From: Treponema sp.
GTDB lineage: Bacteria > Spirochaetota > Spirochaetia > Treponematales > Treponemataceae
Direction: 5' to 3'
Assembly: GCA_017962415.1 (NCBI GenBank)
Contig: JAGCVK010000045.1
Span: 1-61,487, forward strand
Length of the DNA: 61,487 bases
A model generated the notes under the pieces. The model saw only the letters and a program-made list of their open reading frames with translations, made no database searches and was not told the DNA's origin. Positions within the stretch are counted from its first letter, which is position 1. Every line of letters starts with the position of its first letter. Positions 9,901-19,323 of the stretch are shown piece by piece. The translations under genes were made by a program, and so were the position numbers.

Positions 9901-11199
9901 TTAGTCAAAAACTTTTTTGCGCCACTCTTTTTCAAAATCATCAAAATTTGGCTGAACTTCATTTTCAGAAGCTATTACACAAGCCTTAATATAAGGCTCA
10001 ACAGCCAAAGTTCGGTAACTTTCCCACCGCGCCGGAAGTCTTTGCGGAACAGCAAGCATTTGCGCAGGCGGAAGATTTGTGAGCAACTGATTATAATAAG
10101 CGGGAAGAATATGCTCAGTTACATCTCGAAGCGAAGAAAATCCGCCGGCAATTCCAAACATATCAGTTTCGAGCCCCATTTTTTCTTTAGTTTCAAGAAT
10201 TTCTTTTTGACTTTCAGATTGGAAAAACCAGGAAATAAATTCTGTTGCGCCAATTTGATTTTGGGCCTTTTTACAAATTCCCATCATTGTACAAGAATCT
10301 TCGATGTAAAGCGAATTATCTTCAACTACCCATCGATAATCCACTGGCAGATACTGTTCTTTAAGAACCTTAAAAAGCTGATTACTTGTTGTATAAGCAA
10401 AAAGCGTTCTTCCAGAAGAAACCTGGCGATAATAAGGCATAAAAAGATATTTAAAAGAAAAATCTTCTTCAACTTGCGCAGAAGTATTTTCAGAATTTAC
10501 CCAATCTTTTAAATAAGCAATTGTTTCGTCTAACTGTTTTTTATTCCAGGTAACATCGCCTTTTTCTTCACGAAAAGCAGTGCCTTTCATTTTTGCAGTA
10601 AGATACAAAAAGTTTGTGTTTCCAAGCGGAGTAAAACCAATTCGCGTATAAGCATCTTTTTGATTTTTAGTATTATAAGCAGAAGCAGTTTCTCTAATCT
10701 GTTCGAGCGAAAGCACATAATTATCAGGAATTAAATCATGATTTTCGGCTGAAAAAATAATCGCAGGAAGATTAAAACTTACCGGCAAAAGATACTGAAC
10801 TTTTTTGTGCCGGCCAAAATCCAAAACCTGAGAATAGAAAAGGTCGGAAGAAAGTTTTTTTGTATCAAAAAGATAATCAAGTGATTTAAAATATTTTTTT
10901 GGAGATTCTGTTTTAAGCCAGGAACCAACAACAATATCTGGCGGCATTTCGTCTTTTGCAGGCGGAAGCGAAAGAGCTGGATTTTCTTTATAAACAAGAA
11001 TTGCACTGCTGTTTTTATGGTGCTTGTTATAAAGCTCAACGTATTGAACAAATTCGCGGTTACTTGTCCAAATTACAATTCTATCCTGTTGATAAGACGA
11101 ACGCTTTTTCTGACGGCCGCCCGAATTAGAACAGCCGCAGAAAAAAATTGCAGCGCAAATTATTAAAGTAGAAAAAACAAACTTCGATGTACGAATCAA
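9901..11199 (-). CDS. Extracellular solute-binding lipoprotein (ABC transporter type)
   Basis: Probable lipid-anchored binding protein of a family-1 (sugar-type) ABC importer. I chose the TTG at 11199-11197 because AAGGA lies 7 nt upstream; the longer frame from 11217 would include that ribosome-binding site. The resulting N-terminus has a short basic segment, a hydrophobic stretch and a lipobox-like end at FFCGC. The mature part resembles bacterial extracellular solute-binding proteins (for example IVWTSNREFVQYVELYNKHH near the start). No permease or ATPase genes are adjacent, so partners must be elsewhere. It follows an aminotransferase gene, with a TTGCATTA-containing promoter between the two. 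Confidence 0.75.
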   Translation of the reverse strand: MIRTSKFVFSTLIICAAIFFCGCSNSGGRQKKRSSYQQDRIVIWTSNREFVQYVELYNKHHKNSSAILVYKENPALSLPPAKDEMPPDIVVGSWLKTESPKKYFKSLDYLFDTKKLSSDLFYSQVLDFGRHKKVQYLLPVSFNLPAIIFSAENHDLIPDNYVLSLEQIRETASAYNTKNQKDAYTRIGFTPLGNTNFLYLTAKMKGTAFREEKGDVTWNKKQLDETIAYLKDWVNSENTSAQVEEDFSFKYLFMPYYRQVSSGRTLFAYTTSNQLFKVLKEQYLPVDYRWVVEDNSLYIEDSCTMMGICKKAQNQIGATEFISWFFQSESQKEILETKEKMGLETDMFGIAGGFSSLRDVTEHILPAYYNQLLTNLPPAQMLAVPQRLPARWESYRTLAVEPYIKACVIASENEVQPNFDDFEKEWRKKVFD

Positions 11200-11216
11200 A
11201 TTCAGTTCCTTAAACA

Positions 11217-11244
11217 ATTATAATGCAAATAATGCAAAGCCCAA
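11217..11244 (-). promoter_or_regulatory. Promoter of the solute-binding lipoprotein with two TTGCATTA sites
   Basis: Minus-strand reading: TTGGGC, 16-nt spacer, TATAAT (11222-11217). The spacer holds two direct TTGCATTA half-sites (11237-11230 and 11228-11221) of the motif also seen at the citrate synthase, aminotransferase and symporter promoters. Confidence 0.5.
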
Positions 11245-12534
11245 TTAAAGAGCTTCAGCTACATTATAAATGCTTGTGTAAACTGAATCAATCTTATCTT
11301 CATCAATACTTGAAAAAGCTACACGCAAAGTATGCGCATCAATCTGAATAATTCCAATTCCTTCAGTTTTGAGAAGCTGCTTTCTGATTTCTTCGGCTTT
11401 TCCAGTATTTACATGGAAACTCATAAAATAACCAGAATTGAACGGAAGCGGCTCAAGCACTTTTGAAGTATGAGTATTTACAAAGTTTCTTACAGCGTCA
11501 TAGCGGCGCTTAAGCATATTGCGAAGTTCTTTTTTCTGGGCTTCGTGAGCTTCATTTGCAAGTGCATGAACAACAAGGCTCTGAGAAACAGTTGAAGAAC
11601 AAGAAACCGAAGAACGAATAGCAGACATAAACTTAATCTGAAGAGCTGTAATCTGCTCGTCTGAAAGGCCTTTTGAAGCGAAAGTAATAAAACCAGTTCT
11701 AAAACCCCAGGCAAAATCTTCTTTAGTTGGACCGTCAGCTTTGATTGCAAGTACATTTTCGTGCAAATCAGCCATATAAGCAAAAAGCGACTGAGGTTCA
11801 ATATCATCTTCGTAGTTGAGGCCAAAGTAAGCATCATCAGAAAGAACAAGAACTTTTTTACCAGATTCAGCAATTTCGCGAACAATGCGAACAATTTCCT
11901 TTGCTTCAGTTTTTGTAGGACTGTATCCAGAAGGATTCTGTGGAAAGTTCAAAATAACGCGAACCGAACCATATTTTTCAGCTTCTGATTTCATTGCAGC
12001 TTCGAGACCTGCAATATTAAACTTTCCATTTTCAAAACATTTAAACTGATGAAATTCAGCACCGCGTCGGGCAGCAGCAATCAGTTCGTAATTGTCCCAA
12101 CAAGGATCAGGAGCAAGCAGAGGCTTATCAGCATCAACAAAAATATCAGAAACGTAAGAAAGAACGGCTGTAAGTCCTGGAACAAGAATCGGAGACGAAA
12201 TCTTTTTATTTTTCAAATCAGGATTCTTTTCGATAATTTTTGATTTCCACAAGTCGCGAACATTTGGATTACCTGCGGTTTTTGCATAAGCAACAGTCTC
12301 GCGAGGATTAAGAGTTGGCATAAGTTTTTTGTAAGATTCCAACTCAATCGGAGTACCATTTTCAACAGCCATTCCGATTGTACCATTTGCGAAGTGAGCA
12401 TCTTTTGCAGCCTCACCACCCTGTGAAATAATTCCATTTGGAAAATAAAGGCGTCGCCCCATATCTGACATAAGGGCATCGACAACTGAACCTGAAAGAG
12501 TGTCATTCAACTCTTGTGCTAACGGATTAATCAT
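11245..12534 (-). CDS. PLP-dependent aminotransferase class I/II
   Basis: Transfers an amino group between an amino acid and a 2-oxo acid using pyridoxal phosphate. The 429 residues show the fold-type I pattern: the NFPQNPSGY segment, the SDDAYFGLNY aspartate-tyrosine pair near residue 230, the probable Schiff-base lysine in KADGPTKEDFAWGFRTGF (about 267-285) and a C-terminal arginine region (LRVAFSSI). The substrate cannot be fixed from sequence; an aromatic or aspartate-type enzyme is possible. It has a TTGACA/GATAAT promoter ending 9 nt before the ATG and TTATGCAA half-sites just upstream. Confidence 0.85.
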   Translation of the reverse strand: MINPLAQELNDTLSGSVVDALMSDMGRRLYFPNGIISQGGEAAKDAHFANGTIGMAVENGTPIELESYKKLMPTLNPRETVAYAKTAGNPNVRDLWKSKIIEKNPDLKNKKISSPILVPGLTAVLSYVSDIFVDADKPLLAPDPCWDNYELIAAARRGAEFHQFKCFENGKFNIAGLEAAMKSEAEKYGSVRVILNFPQNPSGYSPTKTEAKEIVRIVREIAESGKKVLVLSDDAYFGLNYEDDIEPQSLFAYMADLHENVLAIKADGPTKEDFAWGFRTGFITFASKGLSDEQITALQIKFMSAIRSSVSCSSTVSQSLVVHALANEAHEAQKKELRNMLKRRYDAVRNFVNTHTSKVLEPLPFNSGYFMSFHVNTGKAEEIRKQLLKTEGIGIIQIDAHTLRVAFSSIDEDKIDSVYTSIYNVAEAL

Positions 12535-12543
12535 AATGCCCTA

Positions 12544-12572
12544 ATTATCCAAAAATCGCTAGCGAATGTCAA
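12544..12572 (-). promoter_or_regulatory. Aminotransferase promoter
   Basis: Minus strand: -35 TTGACA (12572-12567), 17-nt spacer, -10 GATAAT (12549-12544), then 9 nt to the ATG. AGGG lies within those 9 nt, so the mRNA would have either almost no leader or a very short one. Confidence 0.65.
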
Positions 12573-12573
12573 T

Positions 12574-12618
12574 GATTATGCAAAAAAATGGTAAATAAAT
12601 GCATATTTATGCAATATT
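12574..12618. promoter_or_regulatory. TTATGCAA operator cluster between aminotransferase and moxR
   Basis: TTATGCAA occurs at 12576-12583, abutting the aminotransferase -35, and again at 12607-12614, where it forms an imperfect dyad with AATGCATA just before it. The same half-site recurs at the citrate synthase promoter. Confidence 0.45.
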
Positions 12619-12633
12619 ATAGGTCAGTTTGAT

Positions 12634-12662
12634 TTGTAACAGAACACAGTTTTTGTTATAAT
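12634..12662 (+). promoter_or_regulatory. moxR promoter, leaderless arrangement
   Basis: -35 TTGTAA (12634-12639), 17-nt spacer, -10 TATAAT (12657-12662), then only 7 nt to the moxR ATG. No Shine-Dalgarno sequence is visible. Confidence 0.65.
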
Positions 12663-12669
12663 ACATATT

Positions 12670-13665
12670 ATGGAAAAAGATATTGTAAAAGTAATTGAAG
12701 ACTGTCGCAAAGAAGCTGCTAAACGCCTTGTTGGGCAGGAAAATTTAATTGATGATATTCTCACAGCGTTTGTGGCCGGCGGCCATATTTTGCTTGAAGG
12801 CGTGCCTGGTCTTGCTAAAACTCTTGCTATAAAAACAGTTGCTGAAATTCTTGGGCTTGATTTTAAGAGAATTCAGTTTACTCCGGATTTGCTGCCAGCT
12901 GACGTTACCGGAACTTTGATTTATGAACAGAACAAAGGAACTTTTAGTGTTAGAAAAGGACCAATTTTTGCAAATGTAATTCTTGCTGATGAAATTAACC
13001 GCGCTCCTGCAAAAGTTCAGTCGGCTATGCTTGAAGCAATGGAAGAACGCCAGATTACAATTGGCGAAGAAACTTACAAACTTCCAGAGCCATTTTTTGT
13101 ACTTGCAACTCAGAATCCGGTTGAACAGGAAGGAACTTATAATTTGCCGGAGGCCGAGCTCGACCGTTTCCTTATGAAACTTGTAATCAATTATCCTTCA
13201 ACAGATAATGAAATCAAAATTGTTCAAACAGCCGGAAAAGCACCTTATGTTCCAGTAAAACAGATTGTAAAAGCCGCAGATTTACCGTCGCTAAGAGAAG
13301 CCACTGATAAAATCACTTGCAGCGAAAAACTAGTTGAATACATAGTTTCAATTTTGACCGTAACAAGACCTGAAAATTCTCGCAAACATCAGTCGGGCCG
13401 CACAATTGTAAATACAGCCCGCTCAAATGATGTAACAAGATATATTCATTTTGGTGCTTCGCCTCGTGCCGGAATTGCAATGCTTCAATGTGCAAAAGTA
13501 AAAGCACTTTTTGCCGGTCGCGATTTTGTTTTACCAGAAGACATAAAAGCTGTTGCTTTGAATGTTTTACGACATAGAATTGTTCTTTCTTATGAAGCCG
13601 CTGCGGATAATATTACAGCTGATGAAATTATTTCGCGAATTCTGAATTTTATTCCGGTTCCATAA
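12670..13665 (+). CDS. MoxR-family AAA+ ATPase
   Basis: Chaperone-like AAA+ ATPase that typically acts with VWA-domain partners encoded next to it. The 331 residues carry Walker A GVPGLAKT (residues 44-51), Walker B LADEINRAPAKVQSAMLEAM, sensor 1 (ATQNP) and the family's C-terminal helical lid. It is the first gene of the moxR-DUF58-Bat operon and has only 3 nt between its stop and the next start. The promoter's -10 box ends 7 nt before the ATG, so the mRNA is probably leaderless. Confidence 0.93.
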   Translation: MEKDIVKVIEDCRKEAAKRLVGQENLIDDILTAFVAGGHILLEGVPGLAKTLAIKTVAEILGLDFKRIQFTPDLLPADVTGTLIYEQNKGTFSVRKGPIFANVILADEINRAPAKVQSAMLEAMEERQITIGEETYKLPEPFFVLATQNPVEQEGTYNLPEAELDRFLMKLVINYPSTDNEIKIVQTAGKAPYVPVKQIVKAADLPSLREATDKITCSEKLVEYIVSILTVTRPENSRKHQSGRTIVNTARSNDVTRYIHFGASPRAGIAMLQCAKVKALFAGRDFVLPEDIKAVALNVLRHRIVLSYEAAADNITADEIISRILNFIPVP

Positions 13666-13668
13666 GCC

Positions 13669-14571
13669 ATGCAAAAAAGATTTCTTGCAAATAACGAATC
13701 TCTCATAAAAAAGGCACTCTATCTTAGAATTATGGCAGCAGGAATTGCCGAAGGAATGAAAACCGGCAATTTCCGCTCGCTGCACAGAGGTCAGGGAATT
13801 GAATTTGCCGGCGTGCGCGATTATGCACGCGGAGATGATATCCGCACAATCGACTGGAACGTAACCGCACGAATGGGGCGGCCGTACATCAAAATATTTG
13901 AAGAAGAACGCGAGCTCCAATTGTTTATGATAGTTGATTCGTCGCGTTCAATGGCGCTTGAAACAAGCCCGGATCGCCGCACAAAATATGCCTCAGCCGC
14001 AGAAACCGCAGCTTTGCTTACAATAGCCGCAGAAATTAATTCCTGCCCAACAGGAACCGTAATTTTTGATGGCGCAATACATTATTCTTGTGAGCCAACA
14101 TTAGGAAAAGAGCAGACAATGCAGATTTTGAATCACTTAGACCGGCTTCCAGAAAATCCGGAAAACGGCTCCGTCCTTCCAAATGCAATAAGTGCGGCGG
14201 CAAAAGTACTCCGCAAACGGTCTTTAGTGTTCATACTTTCAGACTTCCGCTGCGGCGGTTGGGAAAAGCCACTTATTTCGCTTGCCCAGAAAAATGATGT
14301 GATTGCCATAAACATTCACGACGCCGCCGACGAAGAACTTCCTTCACTTGGAACCGTGACTTTTAAAGACGTAGAAAGCGGCCTCAAAATGAACTTGCCG
14401 TCTTCGGCGGCGTCGTTCAAAAAAGAATGGCGCAACTACAATAATATGAACCAAAACCGCTGGCAAGATTTTTGTATAAAACACGGAATTACACCGGTAA
14501 TTCTCGACACAAAAACCGAGCCGGTTCAAGTTCTAAATCAGATTTTTGCCCGAAAAGCGTGGGCGCGGTAA
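13669..14571 (+). CDS. DUF58 domain protein of the Bat operon
   Basis: Cytoplasmic DUF58 protein, a VWA-like family almost always encoded beside moxR. The hallmark segment RGDDIRTIDWNVTARMG is present (about residues 59-75). It is followed by FMIVDSSRSM, an MIDAS-like DxSxS metal site (near residue 83). The 300-residue length is typical. No clear ribosome-binding site precedes the start 3 nt after moxR, so translational coupling is likely. Its expected role is to link MoxR to the membrane VWA proteins downstream. Confidence 0.9.
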   Translation: MQKRFLANNESLIKKALYLRIMAAGIAEGMKTGNFRSLHRGQGIEFAGVRDYARGDDIRTIDWNVTARMGRPYIKIFEEERELQLFMIVDSSRSMALETSPDRRTKYASAAETAALLTIAAEINSCPTGTVIFDGAIHYSCEPTLGKEQTMQILNHLDRLPENPENGSVLPNAISAAAKVLRKRSLVFILSDFRCGGWEKPLISLAQKNDVIAINIHDAADEELPSLGTVTFKDVESGLKMNLPSSAASFKKEWRNYNNMNQNRWQDFCIKHGITPVILDTKTEPVQVLNQIFARKAWAR

Positions 14572-14583
14572 CGGGGGAAAGTT

Positions 14584-15480
14584 ATGCAGACAATCACAGC
14601 TCAACAAATTCTCGTTCCAAAAAAAGTTTACATTGGAGACGCAGCCGAATTAAGATGCACCTTCAACAATCCAGATGCAAATCTAAAAGAACTTGTAAAA
14701 AACGGCACAACAGAAATCAGCGAATCGGTTGAACTTTTTTCAAACGATTTTGACATAAAATCAATTACAATTTCTCAAACCGGCGTTGATTTTTATCAGC
14801 TGACAATAAATTTTATTCCGTGGAAAACTGGCGAACTTCAATTTGAGCCGCTCGCAATTCCCGAAACTGAACTTTTGCTGGAATTTCAGCCAATTCAAAT
14901 TGTTTCCTTAATTTCTACAGAAGGCGCAAACGCCACAACTTTGCGCGATTCAGCAGCGCCGCTTTTAATACCCGGAACTGCCTACAAACTTTATGGCTCA
15001 CTTAGCGGCTTTATCATCTTTTTGATTATTTTGATTCGGATTATTGTAAAACGAAAAAGCATTATTTTTTATCTGAATAATAAAAAACTTTTGCGAAAAT
15101 ACAAAAAGAACAAAAAACAGGCTTTGCGCCAGCTTCGGCAAATTGCAGAAAATCATAAACTTTCTGATTTGGCTGCCGCTGAAAATATTCAGCGCATTTT
15201 GCGAAACTATCTTGAAGTTCGGTACGATTACCCGTTTACAAAGGCGGCCGCCTCGGAAATTGCAAAGGGTTGGCTTGAAGTTACGGGCGGAATTCTTTCA
15301 GACGAAAAAACGGACGCATTGAATGATATTTCGGCCGCTTTTATAAGAACTGATTACATCAGATACAGTAAAAACGGAACTTTTAATCCCGAAGAAAAAA
15401 ACGAACTTATTGAACAAATTTCAAACCGGATAGAAATACTCGAAAAAGAAGAAAAACCGGAAGGAGAAAATAATGCCTAG
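14584..15480 (+). CDS. Bat-operon membrane protein of unknown function
   Basis: I recognise no named family. The first 135 residues look beta-rich; one transmembrane helix follows (about 138-158, GSLSGFIIFLIILIRIIV), then a basic, helical cytoplasmic tail of about 140 residues. The position between the DUF58 gene and the VWA gene matches the short membrane proteins often found in moxR operons (DUF4381- or BatD-tail-like); that comparison is inference. There is no signal peptide, although the N-terminal domain would be expected outside if it resembles BatD. GGGGGAAA precedes the start. The stop overlaps the next gene by 8 nt. Confidence 0.7.
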   Translation: MQTITAQQILVPKKVYIGDAAELRCTFNNPDANLKELVKNGTTEISESVELFSNDFDIKSITISQTGVDFYQLTINFIPWKTGELQFEPLAIPETELLLEFQPIQIVSLISTEGANATTLRDSAAPLLIPGTAYKLYGSLSGFIIFLIILIRIIVKRKSIIFYLNNKKLLRKYKKNKKQALRQLRQIAENHKLSDLAAAENIQRILRNYLEVRYDYPFTKAAASEIAKGWLEVTGGILSDEKTDALNDISAAFIRTDYIRYSKNGTFNPEEKNELIEQISNRIEILEKEEKPEGENNA

Positions 15481-17968
15481 CTTTGAAAATCCCGCAGCGT
15501 TTTTTCTGCTGCTTTTAATTCCCCTTCTTTATCTTCTTAGAAAAATCAATTTCTTTAATCAGATAAGTTTTCCTGCAGTTCTTTCTGATTGGGAAGGCCG
15601 CAGTTTTGAATGGAAAGGCAAACCGCAAAAATTTCTTTCTGCACTTGCAAGAATTGCGTTTGTTTCAGGATTTTTGATTGCAGTTGCCGCCTTTGCAGAT
15701 CCTGTAATTTCAAATCAAGAAAAAGTTTTTACTTCTCTTGGAACAGATATAATTTTCGCTATCGACACAAGTCCTTCTATGTCCGCAGCAGATATGGACG
15801 GAGCAAAAAGAATTGAAGTCGCAAAATCAACAATTTATGCTCTTTCAAACCAAAACGACGGTTGCCGTTACGGGCTTGTTGCCTTTGGCACAAATGCGGC
15901 AGTTTTAGTCCCACCAACAAGCGACCAGGTGTTTTTTGCAGAACATCTTTCAAAATTAACAAGCGGAATATTTGGCGACGATACTGCAATTGGAGACGGA
16001 CTTAGCACCGCCGTTTGTCATCTTGCTTCATCAGCCGCTCCAAAAAAATGCATTGTTTTGCTTACCGACGGAGAGAACAACGCCGGTGAGATTCACCCAG
16101 AAACCGCCGCTCACCTTGCCGCAGACAACAACATCACCGTTTACGTTGTAGGCTTGGGCAGAAAAGGCAAAGTTTTGTTAGAATTCACAGACTCGGCAAC
16201 CGGCCAAATGCACTCTGGAAAAACTGATTCAAATTTTAATCCAGCGCCGCTTAAAAAAATTGCAAACATAGCAAATGGCCGTTACTTTGAAGCACAATCG
16301 CTCGATGAACTTTCGGCAACGCTCGCCGCAGTTTCTAAACTTGAAACTATAAATCAAAATTATACTTACCGAACTGTAAATCATCTTTTTTATAAACAGT
16401 TTCTCACAATTGCATTAATTCTTTTTGCATTTTCGTGGTTTATCCGCAGACTCATTCTCAAAGAAATGGTTTGTTTCCGCCACCGAAGAATTTTGATTTT
16501 ACGTTCAGCTTGCCTTTTCTTTTCGTTCTTATTTTTATACCTTGCAAGACTTGGACTTACTTGGGGAACTTATCTGGTTCCAGTTCAAAAAAGCGGCCAT
16601 TCAGTTGCAATGGTTTTTGATATTTCAAACAGTATGCTCGCAAAAGATTGTCCGGGCGAAATGTCACGACTCGACGCAGCTGCTCTTTACGCAAAAAAAC
16701 TTTTGGCAAAAATGCAGGGAACTCCAATTGCAGTTGTTCTTGCAAAAGGAGACGGAGTTGCTGCCATTCCTTTAACTGATGATATGGCAATAACTGAATC
16801 GCTTTTGGACGTAATGTCACCTTCTTTAATGACCGTTCCCGGTTCAAGTATTGGAAAAGGAATCTTAAAAGCAAAACAAACTTTTTCCACAAACTTTGCG
16901 TCAGCAGGAAGAATCTGGGTTTTCACAGATGGCGAAGAAACAGACGGCCAGCTTACATCGGCTCTTTTTGAATGCCAAAAAGCAGGAATCCAAGTTTCGC
17001 TAATCGGCTTTGGCTCAGAAAAAGAAACGCAAATTACTACTGGCGACGGAAAAACTCAGGTGATGACAGCCTTGCGTTCAGACCGCCTTATAAAATCAAT
17101 TGAAGAAGCCTCTGGAAAATTCAATTTCTTCAATAGTAAAGATAATTTGCTATACATCAATTCGCTAGAAAAAGGCTCTGGAACAAAACTGCTTTCGCAA
17201 CTTCGTTATGGAGCAACCGAAAATCTTATAACTTCTTATGAAGTAAAACCGGTGCCGCGCTACAAACTTTTTCTTTCAATTGCAACGCTCTTTTTAATTT
17301 TGAGTTACATTGCAACTGAATTTAATTACGCAAAGTTTTTCAAACCTAAAAAAACTCCGCGCCACAGAAAAGCAATGGCTGTTGCGGGAACTGTTTTATT
17401 AGCAGCAACGCTTTCGAGCTGTTCTTCTGAAACTTCAGGAATTTTTAGAGGAACTGTTTCGTATCACAAAAAGAATTACCGCCATTCTGTTTCCTGTTTT
17501 ATGCAGGCAAGCGAAACGGCCGCCGAAAAAAATGACCTTGTTGGTTTAAGCTACGCGCTTTATGATTTAGGAACGGCTTATATTATGCTGGGGGAAAATT
17601 CGGCCGCTTTTGAGCAATTCCAGGCAGTTCCAGCTACGGCACCCGATTCCGTTCGCTATGCTGCATTTTACAACGCAGGCGTTCTTGCCTGGCGCAATTC
17701 TGATTTTGAAGAAGCTCAAAATTATTTTAGAAAAGCGCTGGAAATTGACAGTTCAAAAATCGAAGCAAAAATCAACCTTGAACTTTCAATGCAACAGATT
17801 GACGGAAAAAGTCTTCAAAATCAAAGTCAGTCAATTCAAGCTAACAAAGAAGAAAATGCTTCGCAAGACCTCGAAAAAGCCGTTTTCAAACACATAAAGG
17901 AGAATGATCAAAAACAATGGAAAAACAGCGAATCAACCGAAACTCAGAATTTGGCAGAAGATTTCTAA
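15473..17968 (+). CDS. BatA-BatB-BatC fusion: two VWA domains plus TPR
   Basis: A single 831-residue frame joins what are usually three Bat proteins. Order: two N-terminal helices (about 7-25 and 57-77); VWA domain 1 with MIDAS DTSPSMS (near 97); paired helices (about 305-360); VWA domain 2 with DISNSM (near 380); a helix (about 600-620); then a second hydrophobic segment ending LAATLSSC (Cys650), and TPR-like repeats to about 790. The first part matches BatA, the second BatB, the TPR part BatC. The LAATLSSC segment looks like a former lipoprotein signal peptide of a once-separate BatC. The start overlaps the preceding stop and the 3' end overlaps the next gene by 52 nt. Confidence 0.88.
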   Translation: MPSFENPAAFFLLLLIPLLYLLRKINFFNQISFPAVLSDWEGRSFEWKGKPQKFLSALARIAFVSGFLIAVAAFADPVISNQEKVFTSLGTDIIFAIDTSPSMSAADMDGAKRIEVAKSTIYALSNQNDGCRYGLVAFGTNAAVLVPPTSDQVFFAEHLSKLTSGIFGDDTAIGDGLSTAVCHLASSAAPKKCIVLLTDGENNAGEIHPETAAHLAADNNITVYVVGLGRKGKVLLEFTDSATGQMHSGKTDSNFNPAPLKKIANIANGRYFEAQSLDELSATLAAVSKLETINQNYTYRTVNHLFYKQFLTIALILFAFSWFIRRLILKEMVCFRHRRILILRSACLFFSFLFLYLARLGLTWGTYLVPVQKSGHSVAMVFDISNSMLAKDCPGEMSRLDAAALYAKKLLAKMQGTPIAVVLAKGDGVAAIPLTDDMAITESLLDVMSPSLMTVPGSSIGKGILKAKQTFSTNFASAGRIWVFTDGEETDGQLTSALFECQKAGIQVSLIGFGSEKETQITTGDGKTQVMTALRSDRLIKSIEEASGKFNFFNSKDNLLYINSLEKGSGTKLLSQLRYGATENLITSYEVKPVPRYKLFLSIATLFLILSYIATEFNYAKFFKPKKTPRHRKAMAVAGTVLLAATLSSCSSETSGIFRGTVSYHKKNYRHSVSCFMQASETAAEKNDLVGLSYALYDLGTAYIMLGENSAAFEQFQAVPATAPDSVRYAAFYNAGVLAWRNSDFEEAQNYFRKALEIDSSKIEAKINLELSMQQIDGKSLQNQSQSIQANKEENASQDLEKAVFKHIKENDQKQWKNSESTETQNLAEDF

Positions 17969-19308
17969 TTGCACTTCTCCTGATTTTTTGTGCGCCACAA
18001 CTTTTTGCGCAAACATTAACGAGACAACAAATAAATGAACTCCGGCTCACACCAGAATCCAGCCAAAATCTCTATACCAAAACTGATATTAAGTTCGTGG
18101 TTACAATTCCAAAAGTGCGCCCTTCGCAAATTCATGTTACTTCAACAGACCAAAAAAATGACATAAGTTTTAAAACTATGCGTAAAATTGAAAGCTACGA
18201 CGAAAACGGAACCATGCTCGAAATCTGGTACAATTTTGCAAAAAAAGGAACATTTCAGCTTGCTCCAATTTCGCTGATGATTCAAAATTCAAACCGAACA
18301 ATCAAATTTGAGCCGGTTACAATCACAGATGATCCAGCTTCTATGAATCCAAGAATTGTGCTTGTTTTTGAAGACGGAACTTTTGTCTATTCCGATGAAG
18401 CAAAATACAAAACGCCGCTTTTTACAATTCCAACCGGAAAAAAGTTGCGTTTTACGGTAAATCTTCAGTACGCAATTCAACTTGTCCAGTTCAACTGGGA
18501 AATTCCACAAAATTCTATTTTTACCTGCACAAAAAAATATGAATTTACGCAAATAAAATACCGCGAGCGCGTTTATTCGCACGACCTTATTCCAGTTGCC
18601 GATTTTGAATGGACGGGCTTAGTTCCGGGCACACAAAAATTGCCAAAGTTCAAACTCAATGCCGCAGGCTACGGCGGTTACCGCAGTGACCTTATGCTCC
18701 CGGAAATCACAATTAATTTTACTCAAAAAGCTGAAAATGAAAATTCCAGCACAGATAATGATATTTTTTCTTCGGCCTTTTTTCAGGAAGAGTTTCCCGC
18801 TCAGCAAAAAACAAAAGTTTACCTTTCTAAAAAAGATTGCGAAGAACTTGCAAGACTTTACACTTGGGAACGCAACACGTTTTTTACTTATCTAAAAAAT
18901 CGCAAAGAACGAATCAATTTTGAAAAAAATCACGGAATTATTTCATCAACAGAAAATCTATTTCCGGCAATCTTGCTTTACATTTCAATTTTTATGATTT
19001 TGATTTCGACAATTGCTTTAATCAGCGCCGCAAGAAAAAAACACAAAATCCGCATTTTGCTTTTTTCTACTCTTTTGATTTTGGGAATTGGCATTTTGAT
19101 TTATTGCAGCGCAAAAAGAAGCGAACGCTATGGAATCTGCACAGGCTGTAGAATTTATTCAGTTCCGCAGGATAATGCAGAAGCCTTTTCCGAAATCGAA
19201 ACCGGCAGCCGCGTAAGAATCCTTGAAAAAACCGAAAAATGGTATTATGTAGAACTTGGAGAAACTGGCGGCTGGTGTTCATCTGAAAATATTTATATAA
19301 TAAAATAA
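17917..19308 (+). CDS. BatD-like protein with C-terminal SH3-type domain
   Basis: Exported membrane protein with a signal peptide ending at LFAQ (about residue 32), tandem beta-sandwich domains (to about 300) resembling the BatD/oxygen-tolerance family, two helices (about 350-395) and a C-terminal bacterial SH3-like domain (IYSVPQDNAEAFSEIETGSR to WCSSENIY). It is the last gene of the moxR-Bat operon. AAGGAG at 17897-17902 lies about 14 nt from the ATG at 17917; this start gives a clean signal peptide and overlaps the upstream gene by 52 nt. The Bat proteins probably form one membrane complex whose true function in spirochaetes is unsettled. Confidence 0.75.
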   Translation: MEKQRINRNSEFGRRFLIALLLIFCAPQLFAQTLTRQQINELRLTPESSQNLYTKTDIKFVVTIPKVRPSQIHVTSTDQKNDISFKTMRKIESYDENGTMLEIWYNFAKKGTFQLAPISLMIQNSNRTIKFEPVTITDDPASMNPRIVLVFEDGTFVYSDEAKYKTPLFTIPTGKKLRFTVNLQYAIQLVQFNWEIPQNSIFTCTKKYEFTQIKYRERVYSHDLIPVADFEWTGLVPGTQKLPKFKLNAAGYGGYRSDLMLPEITINFTQKAENENSSTDNDIFSSAFFQEEFPAQQKTKVYLSKKDCEELARLYTWERNTFFTYLKNRKERINFEKNHGIISSTENLFPAILLYISIFMILISTIALISAARKKHKIRILLFSTLLILGIGILIYCSAKRSERYGICTGCRIYSVPQDNAEAFSEIETGSRVRILEKTEKWYYVELGETGGWCSSENIYIIK

Positions 19309-19323
19309 ATACGGAGACAGTTT

